In this document: positions 7,504 to 16,303 of the stretch, one piece after another
Layout of the letters: each line of letters starts with the position of its first letter
Numbering within the stretch: the first letter of the stretch is position 1
From: Myxococcus stipitatus
GTDB taxonomy: Bacteria > Myxococcota > Myxococcia > Myxococcales > Myxococcaceae
Direction of reading: 5' to 3'
DNA: 64,000 nucleotides
Assembly (NCBI RefSeq): GCF_038561935.1
Contig: NZ_CP102770.1
Location: 4,960,001-5,024,000 of the forward strand
Notes under the pieces: generated by a model
Told to the model about the DNA's origin: nothing
Seen by the model: the letters and a program-made list of their open reading frames with translations, nothing else
Databases searched by the model: none
Made by a program: the position numbers and the translations under genes

Positions 7504-9567
7504 ATGAAGTACCTGTGCATCAGCGCCAACCCACACCACCCCGTGGCGGAGGAGCTTCGGCGTCAGGGCCAGGAAGTGCTCGTGCTGGGGAGTGCCGCGG
7601 AGGCGGACGCGGAGCTGGTGAATGGCCGGGCGGACGTGCTCATCGTCGAGGCCGCGTCGCTGGTGAAGGACGCGCGCTGGCTGGACACGTTGCGAGGCCG
7701 TGCGCGGCCTTGGGAGCCGCTGGTGCTGGGCCTCGCGGAGGCCGCGACGGACGAGACCCTGGCGCCGCTGTTGTCCGCGGGCGTGGATGACTTCCTCGTC
7801 GCGCCATTCCCCGCCGAGCAGGTGCGGGCGCGCGGGGTGTTGCTGGAGCGCAGGGCGGCGCTGCGCCGGCGCAACCAGAACTCGCAGGCCGCCGCGCGCG
7901 GAGAGATGGAGCGGCTGGCCTCCATCATCCAGACCCAGTCGGACGTGGCGCTGGCGGGGCTGGACCTGCCCGGTGTGATGCGCCTGCTGTGCGAGCGCGC
8001 GCAGGTGTTGTGCGGCGCGGATGGGGCGGCGGTGGCGCTGCTGGATGACGGGTTCGTGGACTACCGCGTGGCCACCGGCAGCCTGTGGCCGTACAAGGAG
8101 TTCCGGCTCAAGTTGGAGGGCAGCCTCACCGGCGCGAGCCTTCAGCGCGGCGAGGTGATGCGCACCGACGACACCGAGGAGGACGCACGCGTCAACGTGC
8201 GCGCCACGCGGGCGGTGGGCGCGCGCTCCATGGTGTGCGTGCCGCTGTGGCGGGAGGCTCGGCCGGTGGGCGCGCTGAACCTGGTCTCCCAGCGGGTGAA
8301 TGCGTTCGACGACCGGGACGTGCGCACGCTGGAGCTGATGGCGGGGCTCTTGGGCGCGGCCATGGGCAACGCGGCGGAGGTGGAGGCTCGCCACGCGCTG
8401 ATGGATGAGCGCGCCGCGGCGCTCGCGGCCCTTCAGGAATCCCAGGCGCTGTTCGCGGCCTTCATGAATCACAGCCCCGCGGTGGCCTACATGAAGGAGG
8501 AGGGGGGCCGGCGCATCTGGGTGAACCAGCCCTACCGCCGCTTCTTCGGCCTGCCCGACGACGCGAGCCTGGACCGCCTGGACGACATGAACCTGATGCC
8601 CGAGGCGTCCGCGGCGCATGTCCGGAAGGAGGACCAGGCGGTGCTCGACTCGGGGCGTCCCAGCGTGACGGAGGGGATGATTCCGTCGCCGGATGGGACG
8701 GACCGGCACTGGCTCACGTATCGCTTCATCGTGAACGAGCACGCCGGGCGCCGGCTGCTGGGCGGCGTGGCGCTGGACATCACCGACCGCAAGGCGATGC
8801 AGGCGCAGCTCGTGGTGGCGGACCGGCTGGCGGCGGTGGGCACGCTGGCGGCGGGTGTGGCGCATGAAATCAACAACCCGCTCGCCTTCGTGCTCTCCAA
8901 CCTGTCGTTCCTCGCCGTCGAGCTTCAATCCGTGGCGCGCGAGCTGCCCGCGGGGCGCACGTCCGAGATGGAGGAGGTGCTGCGCGAGGCGGTGGATGGC
9001 GCACACCGCGTGCGGCAGATCGTCCGCGACTTGAGGACGTTCTCCCGGGGCGACGACGAGGCCGCCGCGGCCGTCAACCTCCAGGCGGTGCTGGAGTCCG
9101 CCATCACCATGGCGCGCGGGGAGCTGAAGATGCGCGCGCAGATCATCCGCGACTATCGCGACGTGCCGCCGGTGGAGGGCAACGAGGGGCGCTTCGGGCA
9201 GGTGTTCCTCAACCTGCTCATCAACGCCGCGCACGCCATCCCCGAGGGCAAGCCGGAGAGCCACCAGGTGCGCGTCGTGCTGCGCTCCACGGAGGACCGG
9301 GTCATCGTGGAGGTCCATGACACGGGCGTGGGCATGGCGCCCGAGGTGCGCGCGCGCATCTTCGACCCGTTCTTCACCACCAAGCCCGTGGGCGAGGGCA
9401 CCGGGCTGGGCCTGTCCATCTGCCACGGCATCGTCACGGGCTTCGGCGGAGAGATTTCGGTGGAGAGCGAGCCGGGCCGGGGCAGCGTCTTCCGGGTGAC
9501 GCTGCCGGTGGGGCCGCGCTCGCGTGAGCTGGGGCCGCCGTCTCCGCGCCTGCACCTGGCGGGGTGA
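7504..9567 (+). CDS. Soluble hybrid-type histidine kinase (pseudo-receiver, GAF, PAS, HisKA, HATPase)
   Basis: 687 residues with no membrane segment, so it senses an internal signal. The order is: a receiver-like domain (1-125), GAF (about 150-300), PAS (about 310-430), a HisKA dimerisation domain with H-box GVAHEINNP (phospho-acceptor His454), and a HATPase domain with N-box NLLINAAHAI (Asn574), G1 DTGVGM (from Asp606) and G2 GEGTGLGLS. The receiver is degenerate: the phospho-Asp position after the hydrophobic strand is Glu49 (LIVEAA) and the conserved Lys of LVKPF is Ala100 (LVAPF). It therefore probably cannot be phosphorylated and may act as a protein-protein or constitutive module. ATG 7504 follows GGAAGGAA. 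No response regulator adjoins, so it is an orphan kinase, as is common in myxobacteria. Confidence 0.88.
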   Translation: MKYLCISANPHHPVAEELRRQGQEVLVLGSAAEADAELVNGRADVLIVEAASLVKDARWLDTLRGRARPWEPLVLGLAEAATDETLAPLLSAGVDDFLVAPFPAEQVRARGVLLERRAALRRRNQNSQAAARGEMERLASIIQTQSDVALAGLDLPGVMRLLCERAQVLCGADGAAVALLDDGFVDYRVATGSLWPYKEFRLKLEGSLTGASLQRGEVMRTDDTEEDARVNVRATRAVGARSMVCVPLWREARPVGALNLVSQRVNAFDDRDVRTLELMAGLLGAAMGNAAEVEARHALMDERAAALAALQESQALFAAFMNHSPAVAYMKEEGGRRIWVNQPYRRFFGLPDDASLDRLDDMNLMPEASAAHVRKEDQAVLDSGRPSVTEGMIPSPDGTDRHWLTYRFIVNEHAGRRLLGGVALDITDRKAMQAQLVVADRLAAVGTLAAGVAHEINNPLAFVLSNLSFLAVELQSVARELPAGRTSEMEEVLREAVDGAHRVRQIVRDLRTFSRGDDEAAAAVNLQAVLESAITMARGELKMRAQIIRDYRDVPPVEGNEGRFGQVFLNLLINAAHAIPEGKPESHQVRVVLRSTEDRVIVEVHDTGVGMAPEVRARIFDPFFTTKPVGEGTGLGLSICHGIVTGFGGEISVESEPGRGSVFRVTLPVGPRSRELGPPSPRLHLAG

Positions 9568-9572
9568 GGCAC

Positions 9573-10364
9573 CTACGGGCGTGGCGCCCGGAACATGGGC
9601 GTGAAGACGCGCGGCGCCTTCTTCTTGCGGACGCAGCGCGTGTCCGCGCTCATGTAGCAGGCGGAGAAGGCGCGGCGGCGGAGGCCAGGGCGACCTCGGC
9701 CGGAGCGGTGCCACAGGTGGTTGTGGACCAGGATGACCTCGCCCGCGAGCGCGGGGAGGGGCACGGCGCGGCGCTCGGCGTCCTCGGCCTCCACCGCGTC
9801 CGGAGGAATGACACCTCCCAGGTCCGTGACGAGTCCGCGTCGGTGACTGCCGGGGATGACCTCCAGACAGCCGCCGTCCTCGGGGGCGTCATCCAGCGCG
9901 GTCCACAGCTGGAGCTCCGGCTCCTGGGTGAGGCCCCACAGCCGGCCGCCATCCTGGTGCCAGGGCAGGTTGCTGCCGCCGGCCTGTCCCTTGTGGAAGA
10001 GGATGGCGCGATACAGGACGACGTCGCCGGGGATGCGCGCGTGGACGATGCGCTCGAACAGTGGGTTCTCCATCCACGCGAGGAAGCGCGGGTCCTTCTC
10101 CAGCTTCTCCAGCTTGCGGTAGTCCAGCGACGGGCCCTGCCAGCCGAGGCCCAGCGGGGCATCCTCGTAGCGCCCGGTGGTCGCATCCGGCTGGAAGAAC
10201 ATGCCGGGGTAGACCACCCGGCCGAGCATGAGGTCGTCCGCGCGTTCGCGCAGCGCCTCCAGTCCTGGTTCATCCAGGACTCTGCCCAGGCGGGCATAGC
10301 CATGTTCAGCGTAGTGCGCGAGCACCTGGGCGATGTCGAGGTCCTTCGCGTCCTCACGAAGCAT
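9573..10364 (-). CDS. Phytanoyl-CoA dioxygenase (PhyH) family Fe(II)/2-oxoglutarate oxygenase
   Basis: 263 residues. The double-stranded beta-helix motif is seen as WHQDGG (His136, Asp138) with the distal His219 in NHLWHRSG and the 2-oxoglutarate-binding Arg in RPGLRRRAF (Arg229-231), so the iron facial triad is complete. Family members hydroxylate diverse small molecules (phytanoyl-CoA, ectoine, natural products), and the substrate cannot be told here. ATG 10364 follows GAGG at suitable distance. It ends 5 bases from the convergent kinase stop and is divergent from an alpha/beta hydrolase gene, with about 118 bases between for both promoters. Confidence 0.85.
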   Translation of the reverse strand: MLREDAKDLDIAQVLAHYAEHGYARLGRVLDEPGLEALRERADDLMLGRVVYPGMFFQPDATTGRYEDAPLGLGWQGPSLDYRKLEKLEKDPRFLAWMENPLFERIVHARIPGDVVLYRAILFHKGQAGGSNLPWHQDGGRLWGLTQEPELQLWTALDDAPEDGGCLEVIPGSHRRGLVTDLGGVIPPDAVEAEDAERRAVPLPALAGEVILVHNHLWHRSGRGRPGLRRRAFSACYMSADTRCVRKKKAPRVFTPMFRAPRP

Positions 10365-10482
10365 GGCGCCTCATATCCTGGACACCCGGGGGGGTGGGAG
10401 TGTCATGGAGCGGTGGGTGGCGCGTTGAGCGGTGCCAAGGACCGCTTGCACGCCTGTCCATCCCGTCTCATCGTGGATGGGC

Positions 10483-11457
10483 ATGCCCTATCGTCGCATC
10501 ACGCGTCATGTCGTCGCCCCGGACGGCACTCGAGTCGCCTGGCACACCCACCTGGGGGACCTGGTGGAGTCCGCCGCGGAGGGAGCGCTGAGGCCGCGCA
10601 ACACGGTGCTCCTCACCAACGGCATCGGCACGTCGGAGAACTTCTGGCGCTACATCGTCTCCAGCCTGGAGCAGGACCACCGGGTGGTGCACTGGCACTA
10701 CCGGGGCCACGGGGGCAGCGAGGAGTCCAGGAGCGGCGACTACAGCGTCGCCACCCACGTGGGGGACCTGGAGCGCGTCACGGAGGAAGTGATGGCGCGG
10801 GGCGATGGCCGGCCTCCGCATCAAGTGGCGTTCTCGATGGGCGTGCGGGTGTTGCTGGAGCTGTATCGCCGCAGGCCGGACCTGGTGCCGGGGATGACGC
10901 TCATCGCGGGCCCGCCCGGCGCACCCGGCTCCGGCGACGAGCGCCTGGCCGAGCGGGCCATGTTGTCCACGGTGCGAGAGGTCTTCCGGGTGCTGACGCC
11001 CGCGGTGCCGGTGGCCACGCCCGTGGTGCGCGCGGTGCTGGGCAGTCGCTTCGCCTATCCGCTGGCGCGCGCGGTGGGCGCGCTGCGTCCTCGTGCGCCT
11101 CGCGATGACATCGACGAGTTCCTGTACGCGCTGCGCACGATGAGTCCCCAGGCGTACTGGTACACCCTGCGCGGGCTGGCGGAGGGACATGCGTGGGACG
11201 TGCTGCCGCTCGTGAAGGTGCCCACCTTCATCATCGCGGCGCGTGATGACACCCTGGTTCCTCTGCGCGAGATGATTCGCATGCGCGACGCGCTGCCCCA
11301 CGCCCGGTGGATGCAAGTCGATGACGCGGGTCATGCGGGACTGCTGGAGGCGGGGACGGAGATCTCTGACGCCGTGCGTTCCTTCCTCGTGAGCGAACAC
11401 CCACGCTCGGGTGCGCGCTGGTCGCAGGTGGAGTCGCTTCCCTCCGCGCCGGCGTGA
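10483..11457 (+). CDS. Alpha/beta hydrolase
   Basis: 324 residues. The fold is shown by the oxyanion region LLTNGIGTSENFW, then HWHYRGHGGS, the nucleophile elbow AFSMG (Ser118), the acid in AARDDTLVP (Asp255/256) and the base in DAGHAGLL (His284). The catalytic triad is complete. No signal peptide is seen, so it acts in the cytoplasm. The family includes esterases, lipases, C-C hydrolases and perhydrolases, and the substrate is unknown. ATG 10477 or 10483 are equally possible starts; a GTG at 10432 has no support. The two-component pair follows 82 bases later and may be cotranscribed. Confidence 0.82.
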   Translation: MPYRRITRHVVAPDGTRVAWHTHLGDLVESAAEGALRPRNTVLLTNGIGTSENFWRYIVSSLEQDHRVVHWHYRGHGGSEESRSGDYSVATHVGDLERVTEEVMARGDGRPPHQVAFSMGVRVLLELYRRRPDLVPGMTLIAGPPGAPGSGDERLAERAMLSTVREVFRVLTPAVPVATPVVRAVLGSRFAYPLARAVGALRPRAPRDDIDEFLYALRTMSPQAYWYTLRGLAEGHAWDVLPLVKVPTFIIAARDDTLVPLREMIRMRDALPHARWMQVDDAGHAGLLEAGTEISDAVRSFLVSEHPRSGARWSQVESLPSAPA

Positions 11458-11539
11458 GCCCGGTCCGAGCCCCGTCTGGATGTCGCTGGCCACGCGCGGG
11501 GTGGCCATGGAAAGCTGGTGCGTGCAGGGGGGCTCGCAC

Positions 11540-12226
11540 GTGAGATTGCTGCTCGTCGAGGACGAGGAAAAGATGGTGGCCCTGCTTCAGCGGGGTTTGG
11601 GGGAAGAAGGCCACGTCGTCGATGTCTGCACCCGAGGACGCGCGGCGTTGGAGCTTGGCACCCGGGAGGACTACGACGTCATCATCCTCGACTGGGCGCT
11701 CCCGGAGGTCGACGGCGTCACGCTCTTGAAACACTGGCGGAGCGCGGGTGTCCGCACGCCGGTGTTGATGCTGACCGCGCGAGGCACGACGCCGGAGAAA
11801 GTCACAGGGCTGCGCTCCGGCGCGGACGACTACCTGGTGAAGCCCTTCGACTTCGATGAGCTGCTGGCGCGGCTGGAGGCGCTCGCGCGGCGGAGTGAGG
11901 CCGAGGGCGGGCCGCTGCGGCTCGGGGAGCTCCTGCTGGACCCTCGGCGCAGGGTGCTGTGTCGGGGAGGCCGCGAGGAGTCCCTCACGGCGCGGGAGTT
12001 CGCGCTCTTCTCCGCGTTGGCGAAGCACCCGGGCGAGGCGCAGGTGCGCGCGCGGCTGCTGGCCCAGGCGTGGGGGCAGGACTTCGAGGGCAACGGCAAC
12101 GTGCTGGACGTCTACGTCGGCTACCTGCGCGCGAAGCTGGAGCGCTTGGAGGTCACGCATGTGGCCATCCGCTCCGTGCGGGGCGTGGGCTACAAGCTGA
12201 CGGTGGCGGGAGACGACGCGTCGTGA
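11540..12226 (+). CDS. OmpR/PhoB-type response regulator
   Basis: 228 residues. The receiver domain keeps the acidic pair in VEDEE, the phospho-acceptor Asp51 (IILDWALPEVDG), the conserved Thr in MLTARG, and the Lys of YLVKPFDFDE. A winged-helix DNA-binding domain follows (LTAREFALFSALAKHPG, then VYVGYLRAKL and IRSVRGVGYKL). It should bind promoter DNA as a phosphorylated dimer. GTG 11540 is chosen because it begins exactly at the receiver strand and follows AGGGGGG; ATG 11507 is a longer alternative. The stop codon overlaps the GTG of the next gene, so the pair is translationally coupled with its kinase. Confidence 0.92.
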   Translation: MRLLLVEDEEKMVALLQRGLGEEGHVVDVCTRGRAALELGTREDYDVIILDWALPEVDGVTLLKHWRSAGVRTPVLMLTARGTTPEKVTGLRSGADDYLVKPFDFDELLARLEALARRSEAEGGPLRLGELLLDPRRRVLCRGGREESLTAREFALFSALAKHPGEAQVRARLLAQAWGQDFEGNGNVLDVYVGYLRAKLERLEVTHVAIRSVRGVGYKLTVAGDDAS

Positions 12227-13626
12227 CGTTGACCCGGCGGCTGTGGCTGCTGGGCGCGCTGGTCCCCGCGTTGGCGATGCTGGCCGCGCTGGGGCTCGCG
12301 GGCCGGTTCTTCCGCTACGACCTGGAGCGCTCGTTGGACCGGGCGCTGCTCGCGCAGGCGGCGGTGGAGAGCGTGAGCCTCTTCGATGGGCCAGGGCAGC
12401 GGGCCCACCTGCACATGGCGGTGTCCCCGCTGCTGGAGCAGGTGCGGCCCTTTGCTCCTCGCGGCTATCTGTACGGGCCGGATGGGACGCTGGTGGTCCG
12501 TTATCCGCAGGGGCTCGCCGAGGACCCCGTGCGCGACCATCGCTTCATTCCGGGGGAGCCGGGCGGAGCGCCGCTGCTCGTCACGCGGGTGACTCCGGAG
12601 GGTGAGCGCTGGCGTGAGGTGCGCGTCGACGTGCGCTCCCCTCATGGCGAGAACTACGCGCTGCGGTTGTCGGCGTCGCTGGGGCAGGTGGATGGCTCGG
12701 TGGGGACGTACGACCGGATGGCCTTCTCCGTGGCCGCAGTGCTGGGGCTGGCCCTGCTGGCGCTCCAGACGCAGCAGGCGCGGAAGCTGGCGCGAAGGTT
12801 GGCGGCCATCACCCGACACCTGGGACAGATTCGCGAGGGGGACTTCTCCCAGGCTCCCGTCGCGGACGAGGAGCGGGACGAGATTGGCCAGCTTCGCGCG
12901 GTGCTGGCGGAGGCGACGGAGCGGCTGCGCGGCGCGCGTGCGGCGCAGGAGCGACTCATCGCCGGCGCGGCGCATGAGCTGCGCACGCCGCTCACGTTGA
13001 TGCGCACCAGCATGGACCTGGCGCTGCGGCGCGAGCGGACGCCAGAGGAGCTGCGCGCGAGCCTCGTGGATGCGCGGCGGGAGGTGGACCGGCTTGCGGC
13101 GCTCGCGGGCAACCTGCTGGACCTCGCGGTGGCGGGGCGGGGCTCCTGGGACAGGAAGCGGGGAGACCTGTCGCTGGTGGTGGCGCAGGCGGTGGAGGGC
13201 GCACGCGCGGAGGCGGAGCAGAGAGGCTTGCTCATCCGCCTGGATGCGCCGGGGCCCGTCGAGGCGAGCTTTGACGCCGGCGGGGTACGGCAGGCCGTGG
13301 ACAACCTCTTGTCCAACGCCCTGAAGTTCTCGCCCGAAGGCGGAGAGATCCACGTGCGGTTGGCGCAGGAGGGCGGGCGCTACCAGGTGCGCGTGGCGGA
13401 CTCCGGGCCGGGCATTCCCGCGGAGGAACAGGAGGCCGTGTTCGAGCCGTTCCATCGCGTGCTGGGCTCGGCGCGAGCACCGGGCACGGGCTTGGGGCTG
13501 GCCATCGTTCGCGAGGTGGCCGAGCAGCACGGAGGCCGGGCGTATGTCGCGCGCGAGCCTCGGGAGTCGGGGACGGAATTGGTCATCGAGCTCCCGGGAG
13601 GCCCGGCCTCGGAGTGCTCACGGTGA
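12223..13626 (+). CDS. Membrane sensor histidine kinase paired with the OmpR-type regulator
   Basis: 467 residues. It has TM1 (7-27), a periplasmic sensor of about 138 residues, TM2 (166-183), a HAMP linker, HisKA with AAHELRTPL (His251), and HATPase with NLLSNALKF, DSGPGIP and PGTGLGLAIV. All catalytic boxes are intact. The start GTG overlaps the regulator stop (GTGA), which fixes both ends. The sensor region has no family I recognise. The 3' end overlaps the 3' end of the convergent cytochrome c-binding-protein gene by 9 bases. Confidence 0.92.
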   Translation: MTLTRRLWLLGALVPALAMLAALGLAGRFFRYDLERSLDRALLAQAAVESVSLFDGPGQRAHLHMAVSPLLEQVRPFAPRGYLYGPDGTLVVRYPQGLAEDPVRDHRFIPGEPGGAPLLVTRVTPEGERWREVRVDVRSPHGENYALRLSASLGQVDGSVGTYDRMAFSVAAVLGLALLALQTQQARKLARRLAAITRHLGQIREGDFSQAPVADEERDEIGQLRAVLAEATERLRGARAAQERLIAGAAHELRTPLTLMRTSMDLALRRERTPEELRASLVDARREVDRLAALAGNLLDLAVAGRGSWDRKRGDLSLVVAQAVEGARAEAEQRGLLIRLDAPGPVEASFDAGGVRQAVDNLLSNALKFSPEGGEIHVRLAQEGGRYQVRVADSGPGIPAEEQEAVFEPFHRVLGSARAPGTGLGLAIVREVAEQHGGRAYVAREPRESGTELVIELPGGPASECSR

Positions 13627-15189
13627 CAGCGGTATCCATCCGGACACGGGGACGAGCTGACCCGTGGCGGCATCCAGGGTCGCGAGCTGCGCGCCTTGGA
13701 TGCCGACGCGCCGGTTGGCGCCGAAGGTGACGGGCGGGGAGACACCCGTGTCGAAGTCGCGCAGGGCCTCCAGGTGTTGCGTCAGGCTGGCGCGAGTCAC
13801 CTCCGCGCCCGCGCGAGTGAGCGCCTCCACCAACACGCGAGCAGCCGCATAGGCCCCCAGCTGGAACGCGGCATGTCCGGGGCGCAGGTCATGGCGCTTC
13901 ATGAACGCGGCGAAGTCCTCGAGGTCGGGCGCTCGCTCTCCCAGTCCCGCGGGGTAGAGGAAGTGGACGCGAGGCGCCGAGCGGCCCACGACCTCTGGAA
14001 TGGCGAGGCTCGCGGGGGCGAACACTCGGACCGGGAGGGCGCGCTGCTCGAGTCCCCGCAGCAGCGTGTCCAGCCCCTCGGGAGTCCCCGCGTACAGCAC
14101 CGCGAGCGGAGGCTCGGCGGCCCAGCGCTCCAACGGAAGCGGTGAATCGGAGAGGGTCAGCACCTCGGGCGGGCGCAGCGCTCGTCGAGCGAGCTCATCC
14201 CTCGCGGCCAGGGCCCACGCTGTCCCCGAGGCCCCGCCCGCATGGACGACGAGCAGCGACCCTCGGCGCAGCTCGGCCTCGTGTGCCCGCGCGAGGGATT
14301 GCACCGCGAGCCGCGCGAGGGTGGGCTCGTCCGGATAGAGGAAGAACACGGGGCTGTCTTCATCGGAGACGCCGCCGTTCAGGGCGAGGGGCAGGATGAG
14401 CGGAGCGCCTTCCTCGGTGAGCCGCGCGTCGGAGGGGAGGGGGCCTCGCCGCATGCTGGCCACGAGCGCGAGCACCCCGCGCTCCAGCAATCGCGTGGTG
14501 GCATCGGTGGGTGACGCCTCGATGGAGGAGGCGTCATCCTCCACCACCAGCTCGAGCTTCCTTCGGAAGAGGCCCCCGCTGGCGTTCACGTCCGCGAACA
14601 CCGCGCGCACGACCGCGGCGGCCTCCTGTCCCACGGGGCCCAGCTTGCCGGTGAGCGGAAGCGCCGCGCCCACCGTGAGCGTGGTGGGGGAGATGCCCGG
14701 GTCCGGCTCCTCTCCCAGCCGCTCCAGGTAGGAGAGCAGCGCGGCCTGTTCCTCGGGACTCAGCACGTACCGAGGCATGGTGACGCCCAGCGTGCGGCCG
14801 CTGGCGGAGCGGCCCTCCATGATGGCGCGCAGCAGGGCCTCCCGAGTGTACGCGGGACGAGAGCGGTCCTCGAGCTCGCCCACGGCTCGCGTGCGCGCGT
14901 GTCCCAGGGCTCCGGGGGAGATGTCCGGAACCTCCACCCCGCCCTCCGCGCTGCCTCTGCCTGACGGGCCATGACACCGGGCACAGGCCGCCACCTCGCC
15001 GCTGAGCTCCACGCGTTCGGGGGCGAGGAAGCCCGTGAGCGGTGTGCCGCGGACACTCCGGCCTCGCTGGAAGAGCGTGCGCCCATGCTTCGCCACCTTC
15101 GGGTCGGCGGGGAGGGGCGCGGCCTCCGGCTTCTTGCACCCCAACCACACCGAGGCCACGGCCACCAGGAACCACCGCGCACGCATCAT
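13618..15189 (-). CDS. Cytochrome c domain fused to an ABC-type periplasmic substrate-binding protein
   Basis: 523 residues, exported. The N-terminus (MMRARWFLVAVASVWLGC) is a signal peptide with Cys18 as a possible lipid anchor. Residues about 30-160 hold a mono-haem cytochrome c site, CARCH (Cys69-His73), with Met138 in VTMPRY as likely axial ligand. Residues about 168-520 read as a type-I periplasmic-binding fold of the leucine/amide-binding (LivJ-like) family (TVGAALPLTGKLGPVGQEA, then DVNASGGLFRRKLELVVEDD). No permease or ATPase lies near, so transport is unlikely, and ligand sensing coupled to electron flow is inferred. It is the last gene of the copper-oxidase operon, 4 bases after the SCO gene. 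Confidence 0.85.
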   Translation of the reverse strand: MMRARWFLVAVASVWLGCKKPEAAPLPADPKVAKHGRTLFQRGRSVRGTPLTGFLAPERVELSGEVAACARCHGPSGRGSAEGGVEVPDISPGALGHARTRAVGELEDRSRPAYTREALLRAIMEGRSASGRTLGVTMPRYVLSPEEQAALLSYLERLGEEPDPGISPTTLTVGAALPLTGKLGPVGQEAAAVVRAVFADVNASGGLFRRKLELVVEDDASSIEASPTDATTRLLERGVLALVASMRRGPLPSDARLTEEGAPLILPLALNGGVSDEDSPVFFLYPDEPTLARLAVQSLARAHEAELRRGSLLVVHAGGASGTAWALAARDELARRALRPPEVLTLSDSPLPLERWAAEPPLAVLYAGTPEGLDTLLRGLEQRALPVRVFAPASLAIPEVVGRSAPRVHFLYPAGLGERAPDLEDFAAFMKRHDLRPGHAAFQLGAYAAARVLVEALTRAGAEVTRASLTQHLEALRDFDTGVSPPVTFGANRRVGIQGAQLATLDAATGQLVPVSGWIPLSP

Positions 15190-15193
15190 CGGG

Positions 15194-16303
15194 CTACCTC
15201 GGGTCGTTCAGGTGTTCGACGGCGTAGACGATGTTCTCCACGCGCGCCATCGCCGGAGACTTCACCCACATGCCCGTGGCCGCGTCGCCGATGAGCAGCG
15301 TGGTGTTGTGCGCATCGGGGTCGTCCACGTAGCCCCCCAGCTTCTTGAGCACGAGCGAGATGTTCTCGCGAGCCCCCGTGAGGAAGTACCAGCCTGGCTT
15401 GACGCCCATCTTCCGGGTGAAGACGCCCAGGCTCCTGGGCGTGTCGTTGGCGGGGTCCACCGAGAGGGTGATCATCGTGATGTCCTTGCCCACGCGCCCG
15501 CCGAGCTTCTCCTGCACCTGGGACAGATGTTTGGTGATGGGAGAGCACGCGCCCTTGCACGAGGTGAAGGCGAAGTTGATGAGCACCTTCCGTCCGCGCA
15601 CCAGGTCCTCGTAGAAGCGGTGCGTCTTGCCGTGCTGGTCCACCAGCTCCGTGTTGGTGAAGTACCGCGCGGAAGCCGCATCCTGGGCGCGAGCATTGTT
15701 CTCCCCGGCCTCCAGCTCGGACGGGCCGGAGGAGGCGGCCGCCGCCTCGCGCACGGCGGCGAGGAGGGTGCTGGGACCGCCCAGTCCGTCCACGCGGGTC
15801 CAGGTGTCCGACACGGCGTTGCCCACGAGCACGGTGGGGCGATGCGCCTCCTTGTCCGGCACATAGCCTCCGAGCGCGACCAGTGCCTGCTTCACCTTCG
15901 CGGGCTCACCGGTGAGGAAGGACCAGCCGGGGCCCGGCTTGAAGGGCTCGGCGAACTTCGCCATCCGCTCGGGCGTGTCGTTCGCCACGTCGAGGGTGAT
16001 GGAGATGAAGCGCACGTTGCTCCCGGGCCCCAGGTCCTTCTGCACACGCGCCATCGTCGCGGTCATCGGCGAGCAGATGGTCTTGCAGCGCGTGAAGATG
16101 AAGTTGATGGCCACGGTCTGTCCCCGCACCAGGTCCGTCCACAGCTTCACGGTGCGGCCCGTCTGGTCCACCAGCTCCACGTCGGGCACCTCCACGTCCA
16201 GGGACGGGGAGGCCTTCGGTTCGGCGGCGAGCACGGGGAGGGTCGCGACGAGGAACAACACCCGGACGGCGGACATCCAGGACGACGGCGGGCGGGGCTT
16301 CAT
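15194..16303 (-). CDS. Tandem SCO1/SenC copper chaperone (two domains)
   Basis: 369 residues with a signal peptide (cleavage near VLAAEP). Two complete thioredoxin-fold SCO domains follow. The first has CKTIC (Cys73, Cys77) and His154 in AHRPTVLVGN. The second has CKGAC (Cys249, Cys253) and His332 in AHNTTLLIGD. Each therefore keeps the Cys-x3-Cys plus His triad that binds Cu(I)/Cu(II). SCO proteins deliver copper to the CuA site of cytochrome oxidase or reduce its thiols. Here the genetic partner is a giant multicopper oxidase, so loading of that enzyme is the more likely job (inference). ATG 16303 overlaps the stop of the upstream gene (ATGA), which indicates translational coupling. Confidence 0.88.
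   Translation of the reverse strand: MKPRPPSSWMSAVRVLFLVATLPVLAAEPKASPSLDVEVPDVELVDQTGRTVKLWTDLVRGQTVAINFIFTRCKTICSPMTATMARVQKDLGPGSNVRFISITLDVANDTPERMAKFAEPFKPGPGWSFLTGEPAKVKQALVALGGYVPDKEAHRPTVLVGNAVSDTWTRVDGLGGPSTLLAAVREAAAASSGPSELEAGENNARAQDAASARYFTNTELVDQHGKTHRFYEDLVRGRKVLINFAFTSCKGACSPITKHLSQVQEKLGGRVGKDITMITLSVDPANDTPRSLGVFTRKMGVKPGWYFLTGARENISLVLKKLGGYVDDPDAHNTTLLIGDAATGMWVKSPAMARVENIVYAVEHLNDPR

Noticed and set aside
13618..15189. Reading the binding-protein gene as part of an amino-acid ABC transporter
   Set aside because: No permease or ATPase gene is present, and the protein carries a haem domain and sits in a copper operon.
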